Source: Pholiota molesta
Lineage: Eukaryota; Basidiomycota; Agaricomycetes; Agaricales; Strophariaceae
DNA: 64,000 nucleotides
Reading direction: 5' to 3'
Assembly (NCBI GenBank): GCA_014925825.1
Contig: JACGCK010000003.1
Span: 1,240,001 to 1,304,000 of the forward strand
Below the pieces are notes generated by a model that saw nothing but the letters and a program-made list of their open reading frames with translations, did no database searches and was not told the origin of the DNA. Shown here piece after piece: positions 23,640-36,165 of the stretch. The position numbers and the translations under genes are program-made. Position 1 is the first letter of the stretch. Every line of letters starts with the position of its first letter.

Positions 23640-26600
23640 CACAGCCACCCCACCTAGCTGAGATCGAATTTTTTCCGCCCTAGGCCAGTGGTGTATAGTG
23701 ATCAGTCAACGTGCTGCTGCTGCTCACTATGCTCTAGTGCTCGATACCGTGATCAACAGTGTCGAACAGTGCTCGTCACTGTTGTCAGGGTCATCCCAAA
23801 AAGGAAACCATCAAATTTTTTCCAAAAGCAGAATGACAAATTTGTAAGCTGTTTTTCCCATCATTTCCCACCATCAACTGGCCACATTAGGATGATTGTC
23901 CCATTTTGGTACTTTCTGCTCATTGGCCCATCAAACATGCCATCAAGAGCCAAACACATGACCTGGTACCTAACCACATGACCACACATGACTGCAAATG
24001 AGGCAGGGAGCCTCCTAGGGGTGGGAAATTCCTAAAATAGCATTTTCCCAATAATATTGGAAATGCACCTGGGTAGCTGGTACACCCTATATGGGACCCA
24101 CTGGGACCATATTATACCGAAAGATGCGGAATTAAATTCTAAAACCACCTGTGAAAGATTCATATGGATAGCTTTATTGGTTCAGGCCCTAGAAGCGAAT
24201 TAATATTTGGGTGAAATAAGCGCACACATTGATGGCTGCTTTCCTCCGCAACCGCTGGGTCGTTTTCTATAATCAAAGCAGCTGTCTATAGGTATCAAAC
24301 GCGCGCTTCTAACGCGTTCTTGATTATAATTTTCCGTCCGTTCCTCGCTCCGTAAAACGCTCCGGATATATTTGCGCTCGCACTGCATTAGCGCCGGCTA
24401 CGCTTTTACTATCCGCGCGTATATTATACCATAAAATAGGTTAATAAAACACCTTTCCAACGGTACCCTACTTGTCGTGATTGAACAACTCTGCGAGGCC
24501 CTATAAAGGAAATGGTTGTTTGGAAATAGAATATTAACCGCGGATCGCGCCGGAACGCGCGTAGGCTCGTTGGATTCCCCTGAATTTACCGGATTTAATG
24601 ACACCTTGATTATAGGAATCTGAGGCCAGGAAGGCACTGAACTGGACATGGGGATGGCCTGGATATTGCTTTGCTGGCCGGAAGATGCTATTTTTAGCGC
24701 TGCCGAGCGCGGCCTGACCCAATCCGGGCATGGATTGGTGGCACTCTCCCCCTCCCCCTCATATTGGAAATTCAGTTCCTCCCTCAATTCCTATCCAATT
24801 GCTTCGTTCTTTTTTCTAATATTCAATATAAATATGGTACTATGCGTCTATAACATTTACACACCACTATAATACATGCAGCATTTGTTATTTCGATATC
24901 TCTGTATTTTGGACACTGCATTTGGGGTTTTCAAAGTATTTATGATGCTTATTGGCACATATAGAGTGGTCAAAAGCTAGAGGTAAGTACCTAGTACAAT
25001 CCCTGGTAGTTTAAAAGTTACCTGGATACTGTCCTATAGCTCCACACCCATAAAGAGAGACATTACTGGATATCCTCTTTGATAAATCAATATCTCAACC
25101 AATACTGTAGCTATAACCAAGTTCAAGCATCCATTAGAGTATTAGACATGTCTTCTTTAGTTCTGCCACTCAACAATCCTCTTCTCAATGCATTTCATCG
25201 GTCATATGACAAGAATGATTAAATATAGCAGAAATAGAGGTATTCTGCCTATAGCAATTCACATAAGCACTCTAAACTTCAAGGGAGGTAGGATGTTATA
25301 GCTCTCATTAATACCTTCAATTCAAGATAGGCCGGAAGAAAATAGAGTAAGTGTGTGGAAATATATGGTGGAATTAGTAGTCAAAACATCGGACTAGGTC
25401 AAGGCTATCTATGTTACTTATCATAGACATGTTTAAATCATGTTTCAGGAGAATGTTTCCACAATATCTTTCCACTCACTCACTCTAATTCTTTCCGGCC
25501 TATCTCTAATCGTAGATATTGATGAGAGCTATAATATCCCAGCTCTACAGAATTTTAGAATGGTTATGTGAATTGCTATAGGCAGAATACCTCTATTTCT
25601 GCTATATTTAATCATTCTTGTCATATGACCGATGAAATGCATTGAGAAGAGGATTGTTGAGTGGCAGAACTAAAGAAGACATGTCTAATACTCTAATGGA
25701 TGCTTGAACTTGGTTATAGCTACAGTATTGGTTGAGATATTGATTTATCAAAGAGGATATCCAGTAATGTCTCTCTTTATGGGTGTGGAGCTATAGGACA
25801 GTATCCAGGTAACTTTTAAACTACCAGGGATTGTACTAGGTACTTACCTCTAGCTTTTGACCACTCTATATGTGCCAATAAGCATCATAAATACTTTGAA
25901 AACCCCAAATGCAGTGTCCAAAATACAGAGATATCGAAATAACAAATGCTGCATGTATTATAGTGGTGTGTAAATGTTATAGACGCATAGTACCATATTT
26001 ATATTGAATATTAGAAAAAAGAACGAAGCAATTGGATAGGAATTGAGGGAGGAACTGAATTTCCAATATGAGGGGAGGGGGAGAGTGCCACCAATCCATG
26101 CCCGGATTGGGTCAGGCCGCGCTCGGCAGCGCTAAAAATAGCATCTTCCGGCCAGCAAAGCAATATCCAGGCCATCCCCATGTCCAGTTCAGTGCCTTCC
26201 TGGCCTCAGATTCCTATAATCAAGGTGTCATTAAATCCGGTAAATTCAGGGAATCAACGAGCCTACGCGCGTTCCGGCGCGATCCGCGGTTAATATTCTA
26301 TTTCCAACAACCATTTCCTTTATAGGGCCTCGCAGAGTTGTTCAATCACGACAAGTAGGGTACCGTTGGAAAGGTGTTTTATTAACCTATTTTATGGTAT
26401 AATATACGCGCGGATAGTAAAAGCGTAGCCGGCGCTAATGCAGTGCGAGCGCAAATATATCCGGAGCGTTTTACGGAGCGAGGAACGGACGGAAAATTAT
26501 AATCAAGAACGCGTTAGAAGCGCGCGTTTGATACCTATAGACAGCTGCTTTGATTATAGAAAACGACCCAGCGGTTGCGGAGGAAAGCAGCCATCAATGT

Positions 26601-27180
26601 GTGCGCTTATTTCACCAAATAGTAATTCGCTTCTAGGGCCTGAACCAATAGAGCTATCCATATGAATCTTTCACAGGGGGATTTATAATTTAATTCCGCA
26701 TCTTTCGGTATAATATGGTCCCTGTGGGTCCCATATAGGGTGCACCAGCTACCCAGGTGCATTTCCAATAATATTGGGAAAATGCTATTTTAGGCATTTC
26801 CCACCCCTAGGAGGGTCCCTGCCTCATTTGCAGTCATGTGTGGTCATGTGGTTAGGTACCAGGTCATGTGTTTGGTCCTTGATGGCATATTTGATGGGCC
26901 AATGAGCAGAAAGTCCCAAAATGGGTCAAATCTAATGATAGATGGTCAAGTGCTGACAAATGATGGGGAAAAAAGCTTAGTAATTTGTTATTCTTCTTTT
27001 GGAATTTTTTTGATTGCTTCCTTTTTGGGATGACCCTGAAAACAGCGATGAGCAGTGCTCGACACTGTTGAGCACAGTGAGCAGCAGGACTGCCACCAGC
27101 GACCAGCAGCGAGCACTAGGAATGGGCGGAAATATTCAAAGCCAGCTAGGTGAGATGGGTAGTTACCTCTCTGGATGCAA
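23640..27180. repeat. ~3.5-kb palindrome inside the LTR element
   Basis: The left half (23640-25395) is the inverse of the right half (25430-27180). A middle part of each arm (about 24165-25257 and 25574-26665) is almost identical. The ~150 bp either side of the centre and the outer ~500 bp of each arm have diverged visibly. ORFs at 24200-24388 and 26438-26665, and at 24534-24731 and 26068-26325, are mirror images with no known motif. I see no clean target duplication. It may be a foldback element inserted in the LTR element or an in-situ inverted duplication. Confidence 0.8.
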
Positions 27181-28755
27181 TATTTTTATCCGGGTAATAG
27201 CCATAGGGTTCATGCATGAGACTAGCAGACACTGGTGGGCACTCGCGCCGTGGCTTCTCGTTCATCTCGACTCTCCAGAACTCGGGGTCACGGCGCCACA
27301 CGTGAGTATGAGCACCAGGAATGCCAGTGCGACGAGCTCATGCCTGGCCTGCCCATTCACTCATGGCCGCTGTCGCTGTCAAACTTGGCCACGTCGACGA
27401 TTTCTCTAGAACTCGAGGTCACGGCACCACGCGCGAGTATGAGAGCTGCCTCGCCGCCATCGACAGTGCGATTTGCAAGCTCGAAGCCGAGGTTCTTCTC
27501 CACGTAATCTGCGCCCTCGACAAGTGGAGCGCGACCGTGCCTAGGATCTTCCGGCGCTTGTCTTCCAGGACGTTCCAGCCATCCTCACCATCTGTGATGT
27601 TGCCGTCAGGGGATCAAGCCTGCATGAGCTATGGAGGGGCTGATGAACCAGATAATGGAGGTGATGGTATTGTGAGAGAATGGTGCCAGTGGAAGGAGGC
27701 CTGGAGTGCGTGCGTCACGGGGGAGATGAGCACGTCGTTCGAACTGCGTCGCGTGCGACCTGGGTGCGACTCTGCGAGTTCGCGGTGAAGGACACAATGG
27801 AGCCGGGGCAGTTCAGTGTCAGCCCGCCATCATGCTGGCAATCGTGCGTGTCATATCCAATGTGTCCTGGACTCGTTTTCAATAATTATACCTGTCAACC
27901 ACAATCCATAATCGTCTGCGGACCGCGATTTTGTCCACATCCAATGATCCACCATCCATTCCATTCCACAGTCTTGTTCATCGACAAATTAAATAGCTGA
28001 TGCCTGAGGAGTCAGAACTGGCTTCATCCCGGATTCCCGGGCGACATCAAGTCATCGACACAAAGTTGGCAGACAAAGAACCTGTGTGAGAGTGGTGCAG
28101 CATAGATGAGATTGAGCTCCCGTAGCATCCACGATATGCTCGCTGAAGATCTTCCGGCGCACGCCAGGCATTGCCATTGTCGTAGCTGGGTTTCGGCAAC
28201 TAGTGCCTTGAAATATAATGTTGAATAATTTAGGTGAAAGGTGCCAGCATCGTTGATTTAATAAATGATGCAGTCATTTCAATTTTTAATAGAAGGGTAT
28301 GTTGTGGAGGTTGTCGGACATGTTGAAACTTGGGTAGACTGCGGAATGGTGCGTAAACTGAACTGGGCGAGATCGGCGCCTAAAAGGTAGAAAGGGGTGG
28401 CTGACGAGAAACTTCGACCAAAGCGGGGTCGTCTGAATGGCTGGAGCTCGGCTCGAAGATAGCTGACTGTGTGGGGGCTGAACTAGGGAACTGTATCGTT
28501 GGGTAAGCTGATAAGGCTTAGGTACTGAGGTGGCTGGGCTGGGCTGGCTGATGGCCGGCTAACGGGTGAGACTCGAGAGGGGCTTGTGGAGACTGCTGGG
28601 CGATGTCGATGACGCCGGTGGTTGTCGCGATAGACTGCGCGCTGTTTGGGTGGAGATGGGAATGGCGGCTGGCTGCGTGGAGGAACTGATAAAAACCTGT
28701 ATCAATATTTGGCGACTGGAGTTGATAAGACTCAGGTGGGGAAGTCGCAACCTAA

Positions 28756-29049
28756 TGTTAGGATCACGCTGACGTGCTACGGACGTGTGACTGACGGAGG
28801 TTGGACGGAGGGACTGTGAGACGCGAGGGAGGAAACTGCTGGTATTAACCAGGTTGCGACTAGGGAATACAATCAAAGTACACTACTTATATAGGGAAAA
28901 TGGATATGGGATCGGACTGAGTTGGCTACTACATAAGGAAAGTGGATGATCGAGAATAGGAGAATGGATGAATCATGGCTAGCATGGAGAGGCCGACACA
29001 GATGATGGGCATCAGTCGAGATGAGCGCTAAAGGAGGGATATCGTAACA
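28756..29049 (-). repeat. LTR (5' LTR by orientation)
   Basis: Direct repeat of 22473-22766. The TATAC duplication follows at 29050-29054. Confidence 0.9.
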
Positions 29050-29054
29050 TATAC

Positions 29055-31225
29055 TCAGTTACTCACTTCAGACTCCAGCTCTCATAGCCGCTCTGTCTGA
29101 TACATTGAGATGGCAAAACTCACTGAGCAGGTGTCTCATTTGTTCCCAAACTTGCCACATTTCACAATATATACCAAGATTATTTCCATATTTTATAGCT
29201 TTTCTACTTTTTGACTTGTGGCAAGTAGAAAAGCATAAAAAAGCACACAAGCACAACATGAACTTCCTGATAAAACAAGCTTTGTCAAGACAGATATAAG
29301 CAGGAATACAGATATAAGCAGACCAATCTTCCATGTTTGTATAGCCTATTGTGTCCTGCCAATAAAGAATATGAGTTGGAGACTCAGCTTTATCAAACAA
29401 GGTCCATTCCAAAACCACTCTACATGGTGTACAAATGGTTTCAATGACCACTGATGACCAGTGGTTGACCACTGATGACTACTGAAGACTACATCTCATT
29501 ATTTATCTAAATATTCCAACCAAATAACATTGTTCCATTTATTTGGAAGTTATCTGTTTATATGACTTAAATATAGGATCTAATAATTGACCTGCTTATC
29601 TTGTAAATACTTTTTAAATAAAGGGTGTTGATTTATTTAATAGACACTCATCAAATATACTATCTCATATATTCAACATAAATTGACTGTTTTTATTTGC
29701 TGACTTATAATACCAAATATCTTCTGAATAATTTGTTGTTGCATATCTGCCATGTGATGTAAATAAAATACTACATAAGTACCACATAAATGACACATGT
29801 TTATTTGGTACTGCATCCTGCATATAAAGCAATTATAGAGGAATTTGTGCAAGAGATAACAGGTACACATCATTGAGGTCCGTGCACCACTCCAAGGGGA
29901 ATACCCTGGGTGGGATTTGTCAAAACTGCTGAGATATCCCTGGGATCTAAAGTGCACAGATTTGCATCTAGATCACCCTGGGCAGGAAGTCACCTCCACT
30001 GGAAATTGATAACGCGGACAGTGTGCCGGACTGTTGGGCAGTATCTCATTGTTCTGGGCGGCTTGGGGCCCATGTGACATGATGTGACCACCGTGATCTC
30101 CCATGCCCAATCCCCTTCCCACTTGCTGTGTCCCCACCCCAAGCCCTGCCCCTGCCGCCGTGCCACTGTCTGGTATTCCCCGCCCCTGCTGCTGTACTGT
30201 CAGCCACCGCATGTGCCTCTGCCACCATGCCAGTGACCAGTACTGCCACAGCGACTGCCACTTTGAGTGCTGTGTGGCGTTCTCATGGCTTGATGCACTT
30301 TAAGCGCCCATAGCATTGACAATGACTGTGCACGTTACGGCACGTATGACGGAGCACACATGACAAACCACGCATGCACGACGGCGCACCGGTGCACATT
30401 GAGCTGCACACGATGCCGCCCGCCACGCCGCTGATGACACAGCCGCACCAGATGCAGCGTGCATCCAGGGCACTTGGGTTCGGGTTTGACGCGGGCCAGC
30501 TGGGCGATCAGCGTGCCACCAGGCAAGGCGTGGAACGGGGGTGTGCAACTCGGCGTGCCAATGTCGATGGACAACATCGGGTGGCAACAATGAGTGGTGG
30601 CACTCATAGCAGCAGCTGCACATGGCCCGCAACGAGATACATACGTCATGGCGGGTGGCTTGTCACACTGAATCACACTGGCCAGAAGGTCCTGGGGGAG
30701 AGTTCGCCCCAGAGTCTGCCCAATGGTCTGCCCAATGGTCTGAGGCCCGAATTTCCAACGGACGGGATGCCCTCACCCTGGGAATTCCGAATGACCAAAT
30801 TTTCCGGGTTGGTACAATTGGACTAGAGTAAATGATATTTAAACCCAATATTTTTGGTTTTTCTCTTGATTACCCTATAAAATTTGGTGATCTTTCAGAA
30901 TAATTTATCTAACTATTTAATTCCCTTAGTGCTAGCTGGAACAGGCATATAGTATTGTACTAATAAAGAGTGGCATTGGAAGAAATTACTTGATTGGTGT
31001 ATGATCAACTAATTATAACCAATCTGAGAATTACAATAATTTTACAATTCTAAAGGGGATAATCAAAGTAAATCCACCTTGATACTCTTAGTATTATCAA
31101 CATAAAAAGAATATCAAGTTCTAAAGCCCAAATCAGTAGTGTATCTTAAAAGTTGGAGTCGATGATAGCAACTCCCTAGTGTACCCCCGAAATCTAAGAT
31201 AATATATATATAAAGTTGGGGCATC
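29055..31225. other. Non-coding interval with a GC-rich island
   Basis: The first part continues the copia-LTR-like flank (AGTTACTCACTTC block at about 29056). The interval 29500-29970 is AT-rich. A GC-rich block at 30000-30760 carries overlapping low-complexity ORFs on both strands with no recognisable domain. The rest to 31225 is AT-rich and includes the 3' flank of the typA gene. I find no gene I can support. Confidence 0.5.
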
Positions 31226-33667
31226 CTACTTCTTCACGGTTGCTTTAGCTGTCTTGCCTCTTTTTGCTGCCTCTAGGTCTTTTTTCCTAAGCCGCACACT
31301 GGTTGGAGTGATCTCTATAAGTTCATCATCACCCATATAGGCCAGGGACTCTTCTAGACCCATAATTCTGGGACTGGCCAGTACAATCTTTTCGTCCGCG
31401 GCGGCGGCACGGATGTTGGTGAGCTGTTTTTTGATACACGGGTTCAAATAGAGGTCCGTGGTCTTGGAAGATTCACCGATGACCATGCCGGGGTATACTG
31501 TACAGTCAAAACAAGTGAGAACGAGAATGAAGCGGACGACAGCTGACACTCGTACCTTGTGTTTGTGGATGGATGAAGAGAGTTCCGCGGGCCTGGAGAG
31601 GGGCCATCGAATACCCAGAAGATTCGCCAGACGCCATCGAGATAAGCGCTCCATTTCGGCCAGTATCAATAGCCCCTTTGTATTCCTCATAGCCTTTGAA
31701 GATATGGTTGATCGTCCTGTAAAATCGCAGTCAATCAAACATCATCAGCCACAACCGTAAATCAACGCACCCTTGTCCGTGAGTATCGTTTCCAAACTCG
31801 CCGGCCATGTAGCCAATCAAGCCGCGGGCAGGGACGTCCATGACGATCCTCACCCAGCCCTCCTCCGGGTCGCCGGACTCGTAGCTCTTCATATCCCCCT
31901 TGCGCATCGTCAGCTTCTGCACGACGCCGCCCGCGTACTCCTCGCGCACGACGACCGTGCACTCCTCGATGGGCTCGAGCCAGACGCCACGCTCCTTGCC
32001 CTCCGGGTTCTTCGCCGGGCACGGGATCATGACGGCCTTGGGGGGCCCGACGGACAGCTCGAAGCCTTCGCGGCGCAGCGTCTCAAGCAGCACCCCGAGA
32101 TGCAGGACGCCGCGCCCGCGCAGCTCGAGGGACTCGGAGGTGGGGCCGGGGAGGACGGTCAGCGCGACGTTCGTTTCGGCTTCTTTGTAGATGCGTTCGC
32201 GGATGACCTGGGATGTGAGCTTGGTGCCTTCGCGTCCACCCAACGGGGAGTCGTTCGCGTGCACATGGATAGAGATGGTGGGAGGATCAATGGGCGTAGT
32301 CTGCGCGAATCTTAGTACATACTAGAGGCAAATTAAGAACGGATTCAACATACCGGAAGTGCCTGAGGGCCTTCTGGGCCCCATCCCTCGGGATGGACAA
32401 GCGTCACATTGACACCACCGCCACCACCCGTACCGTTGTTGACACATTTCACGCCGGCAATGCTGATGATTTCTCCTGCTCCCGCGGCGTCCTTTTCCAC
32501 TCTGTCGAGTCCTCTGCGGCCGAAAATCTTCTTCACCTTGCCTTCGCCGACCTTTTGTCCCTCGGAGTTGAGAGCCAGGAGTGTATCCCCGATGCGAAGA
32601 GTGCCGGATTGAATGCGTCCAAGGTAGAGCATACCGACGTAGGGATCCGCCTCAATTTGGACAGTCAACATCGAGAAGGGTCCCGAGCGCGAGAGATGTA
32701 CAGGCGCGGGGACGTGGGACATGATGAGCTCGAATAGCGGAGTCATACTCGTAGACGTGGGGACCAGAGACGGGTTGAGAGAACCAGAGGCAGTCGGTAA
32801 TGCTGGTGGATCCGGCTGAGCCCAGCCTTGTTTTGCAGAGGCGTAGAGTAGGGGATAGTCTGCCTGTTCATCGCTGGCACCGAGAGTCGCAAAGAGGTCG
32901 AAGAGGTCGTTTTCAACCTGTACTGGACGCGACGTCGGCCTGTCGGCTTTGTTCAATACAACGAGGGGCCTAAAGCAAGTCAATTTCAATAATGGACGGA
33001 GTATTATAGGGACTCACTTGAGACCACGCGCAAGCGCTTTGGACAACACGAATCGGGTTTGCGTCATAGGACCCTCTGTCGCGTCCACAACGAGCGCAAC
33101 ACCATCGACCATGCTCAGGATACGTTCCACCTCTCCTCCAAAGTCGGCATGTCCGGGAGTGTCCACAATGTTGATTAAATGGCCATTATAGTCGATGCTC
33201 GTGCATTTGGACAGAATTGTAATTCCGCGTTCGCGTTCGAGGTCATTTGAATCCATAAGTCGCGTAATAAACCCGTCTTCTATCTGGCTGTCCGCCGTCA
33301 TGGTGGTCGAGGATGTCGAGGACGAGGTGGATGCACCCGAATACATGAGCTGCTCCGTCGCCGAGAGCTGTTTTATCGTGCCAGACTGGCGTAGCAGTTG
33401 GTCGACGAGGGTCGTTTTACCATGGTCAACTGTAAGAAAACGTTAGGAACATGGCCCTTTCACACCATTGCGGACTGAGCAAATGTTAAGTCACACACCA
33501 TGGGCGATAATGGCGATATTCCGGATTCTTGAGATGGGTGAAAGCCCGCCGCTGTCGACTTGGTCGTTCAACACGTCGGCTTGTAGCTGCCGTGAGGAAG
33601 AGAAGAAGGAACGGCGCGGCACCAGAGACGCCCGACGCACGAGCGTACGTATGGACGAGGATATCAT
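31226..33667 (-). CDS. TypA/BipA-type translational GTPase, probably mitochondrial
   Basis: A translation-factor GTPase of the TypA/BipA family, which in bacteria acts on ribosome assembly and stress adaptation. Six exons: 33667-33499, 33429-33018, 32969-32354, 32300-31771, 31716-31556, 31497-31226, giving 719 residues. Introns are 48-69 bp. Residues 1-28 ([20 protein letters not shown]...) are Arg/Ser-rich without acids, like a mitochondrial presequence. G1 is [12 protein letters not shown]2 lies near ERERGITI, G3 is [12 protein letters not shown] and G4 is NKADRP. These are followed by domain II and the TypA-specific C-terminal part ([15 protein letters not shown], then [18 protein letters not shown], then [10 protein letters not shown]). 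The protein ends in a lysine-rich tail. The start lies 94 bp from the tRNA gene on the other strand. Confidence 0.93.
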
Positions 33668-33761
33668 GGTGCTCGCTGTCAAGTCGCTCTGCCAAAAAAT
33701 TCCGTGCAGCGGGGCGGCACCGTCGGCCCGCTGTAGTGCCACCCAACGCTCGGGCATGCAT

Positions 33762-33869
33762 GGTGAGATGGCCGAGCGGTCTAAGGCGCCAGACTAAGGA
33801 TCAGGGCATTCGATGCCCACTCACACTATCTGGTCCTCCGGGGCGCGAGTTCGAATCTCGCTCTCATCA
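33762..33869 (+). tRNA. tRNA-Leu (anticodon AAG) with intron
   Basis: The acceptor stem GGTGAGA pairs with TCTCATC (one G-T). A type II D-arm (GGCCGAGCGGTCTAAGGC), an anticodon stem CCAGA/TCTGG, a long variable arm and the T-arm GCGAG-TTCGAAT-CTCGC are all present. The loop reads CTAAGG, so the anticodon is AAG. An intron of roughly 27 bp follows position 37, as in split eukaryotic tRNA-Leu genes. A T run just downstream (33873-33878) fits RNA polymerase III termination. Confidence 0.93.
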
Positions 33870-34130
33870 AATTTTTTGGGCGATGGTTGTAGAAGATTTT
33901 CGCCTGCTGCACCGGAGATTCGGATTCAGAGACTCGCAGACGGTTTACTTTCAGATTTCAATGTTCAAGCTTGCAAGTGTCAAAGACTCTGAATCGGATG
34001 CGAAAAACATCGCCATGGATGATACCAACTTTTTATATAAAGCACATCTAAAGATCCAATATATTCTAATGAGTTATGAATTCAATTACAAAGGTATATT
34101 CTTTCAAATTTCACAACCTAAACAAAATCT

Positions 34131-35384
34131 CTACTTGCTCCTCTTGTAAATCTTGCTCAAGAAACTCCTGAACACCTCGCGCTTCAAGCCCCCTTCAACC
34201 TCCACGATCTCATCGATCTTTTGGTTGAGCGAGCCCACGACACGCTCCTCATATTCCGCATACACACCCCGGATGCCGAGCTCCTCAAAGAGCGCCTTGA
34301 TCTTCTTCTCCTTCTCCGCGTCCTTGCGGCCGTAGTTTTCATCTAGGATCTGGCGCTGAGCAGGTGAGGCCAGCTTGATGGCGGTGTTGACGACCCAGGA
34401 GCACTTGTTGTCCACAATATCCGTACCAATCTTGCCGATCTGCTCGGGAGTACCGGAGAAATCGAGGAAGTCGTCTTGGATCTGAAAGTACTCGCCCAAG
34501 GGAAGAAGGATGGACAGAGCGACATCATACGGGCGGACAGTGCTCGGCGGGGAAGTGGGCACAGTGTACGTCTCGGGGATGCGCGATACGAGCAGCGCAC
34601 AGGCAACGGGGAGGTAGAAGGAATAGTACGCCGTTTTGTAGATGACGATGAGACGGTGCCTGCATAAACCGCTTTAAACGAGTGTTTGAATACGGCACGC
34701 AGGACAAAGACACACCTCTCGAGCGAGAACTTGCTCAAGTCGACTTTATCTTCCGGGGCGGTGATAAGATCGACAAGCTGGCCCATCTCCGTCTGGTATG
34801 TCGTCTCATGGAAGACATCAAGCAGATCGGCGTAGTAGGACTCGGATCGGAAGTGGACTTTCAAGAGACGGTAGATCGCTGCCTCCAGCATGAACGAATC
34901 GTTTATAGCGACCATGCCGACTTCGGGGACGCGATACCAGCATGGCTGCCCCCGGCGGGTAATCGACGCGTCCATCATGTCATCCGCGACGAGGAAATAG
35001 GCTTGCAGCTACTCATCGCCCATTTAGATCGGGGACGACAGAAAGCACAGACAACCCACCAGCTCCACACACCAGCCAAGCACAGCGGCTTTGAAGTACT
35101 CCTCCTCCGTCAAAGTGCGCCCTTTGAGGATCTCCACGGTATCGACAACCGACATCCCGCGGTTGAGTTTGCCTCCTGGCACATTATAGTTGAGATTCTA
35201 AAGATAAGATGTGAGATCGCGCGCCATGGATCGATAGTACTGTCAGACATACGCTGCGATACCACTCGACCGCCTCGGCGGGCATACCCTCTCCGGCAAA
35301 ATGCTCGATCAGCTCATCGCGAATCTTCTCAAACACTCCCTCGAACTTGACGCGACGCGCGGCTTTGACCTCTGCAGTAGACAT
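34131..35384 (-). CDS. ERG20: Farnesyl diphosphate synthase
   Basis: Condenses DMAPP/GPP with IPP to farnesyl diphosphate, the branch point to sterols, ubiquinone, dolichol and protein prenylation; cytosolic. Four exons: 35384-35253, 35197-35060, 35008-34716, 34659-34131, giving 363 residues, the normal length. The first aspartate-rich motif reads [20 protein letters not shown] and the second [12 protein letters not shown]. Substrate-binding GGKLNRG and the C-terminal YKRSK basic tail are present. The tail binds the IPP diphosphate in this family. Introns are 51-56 bp with clean GT-AG ends. It lies tail-to-tail with the tRNA-Leu gene and downstream of NBS1 on the same strand, about 780 bp apart. 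Confidence 0.96.
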
Positions 35385-36165
35385 GTTGGCAATGCAAGTC
35401 GGGTATAGTGGTATGTGGGAGGAAGAGGAAGAGACTGAGAAATCCCTTTGGTATCGGATTGGCAAGATATATCACGTCCTGCAGGCCGCGTCTGGCCGTT
35501 TCCGAACTCGAAATCTGGCCACTTTGGAAAAATAAATTCCGCCACGCGCGTAAGATTACATTTCATAGATAACCGCAAAGTATCATCGGAGGAGAGCATT
35601 TGGCGGCTGCGTATAACTCAAGAAGGAAGTTTTTGTCCGTTGGGAGTGCCAACCTGGTGCTTGGCAACTGCTTGGAGTTGGCTTGGGATTGGGCTCTCAC
35701 ATGCACACATATATATGGAGATTTCACGAATATTATCAATGATAAGTAGTATAAAGATTTGCGCTGCTGGCCTCGAACATACGGAAAAGGTCATTTTCAC
35801 TTTACTTAAGCCCTTAGTTCCGTACTTAGAGCTCTTATCGAGCTTACTGAGCCATCTTATTTAATGCGGATCCCTCCCTAATAACAATCCGACATTTCGA
35901 ATCTCTCCGTCCAACGAACTCAAACCCGGAAGCATGCCTCCAAATTGGTTGCTCATTGTACTTGCGTCCCAGGAAGAACCAAGGGGAAAGGGTATATATC
36001 GAAGGGTAAGTATAAACAGAGCTGTCTAGCCTGGGGCTAAATCTAAACCGCCACGCCGAGTCAATCAAGTGAGTCGCATCCTCTGATAACAGTGTCGAGA
36101 ATCCAGCCATCCCTAAATCCGATCGCCCACACGAAGGAAGCTCAGCAAACTCGAAAACCGGCCTC
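35385..36165. other. Intergenic region upstream of ERG20, downstream of NBS1
   Basis: Contains no supported gene. It must hold the ERG20 promoter and the NBS1 3' end. A CT-rich tract on the ERG20 strand (35405-35440) just upstream of the ATG is typical of fungal core promoters. Confidence 0.45.

Larger units (their letters stand above)
22473..29049 (-). mobile_element. Non-autonomous LTR retrotransposon, 6.6 kb
   Basis: Two 294-bp direct LTRs (22473-22766 and 28756-29049) start TGTTAGGATC and end ATCGTAACA. A perfect 5-bp target duplication TATAC flanks them (22468-22472 and 29050-29054). A polypurine tract (AAAAGGGGGG on the minus strand) abuts the LTR at 22473-22766, so the element is oriented on the minus strand with its 5' LTR at the high-coordinate side. 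The leader after the 5' LTR begins TTAGGTTGCGACTTCC. I find no protease, reverse transcriptase, RNase H or integrase motif. The interior is taken up by a large palindrome and non-coding GC-rich sequence. Superfamily is not assignable from this sequence. Confidence 0.85.

Noticed and set aside
29880..30830. Another TIR element around the GC-rich island
   Set aside because: ACCCTGGG words occur at both sides but longer inverted ends or a target duplication could not be found.
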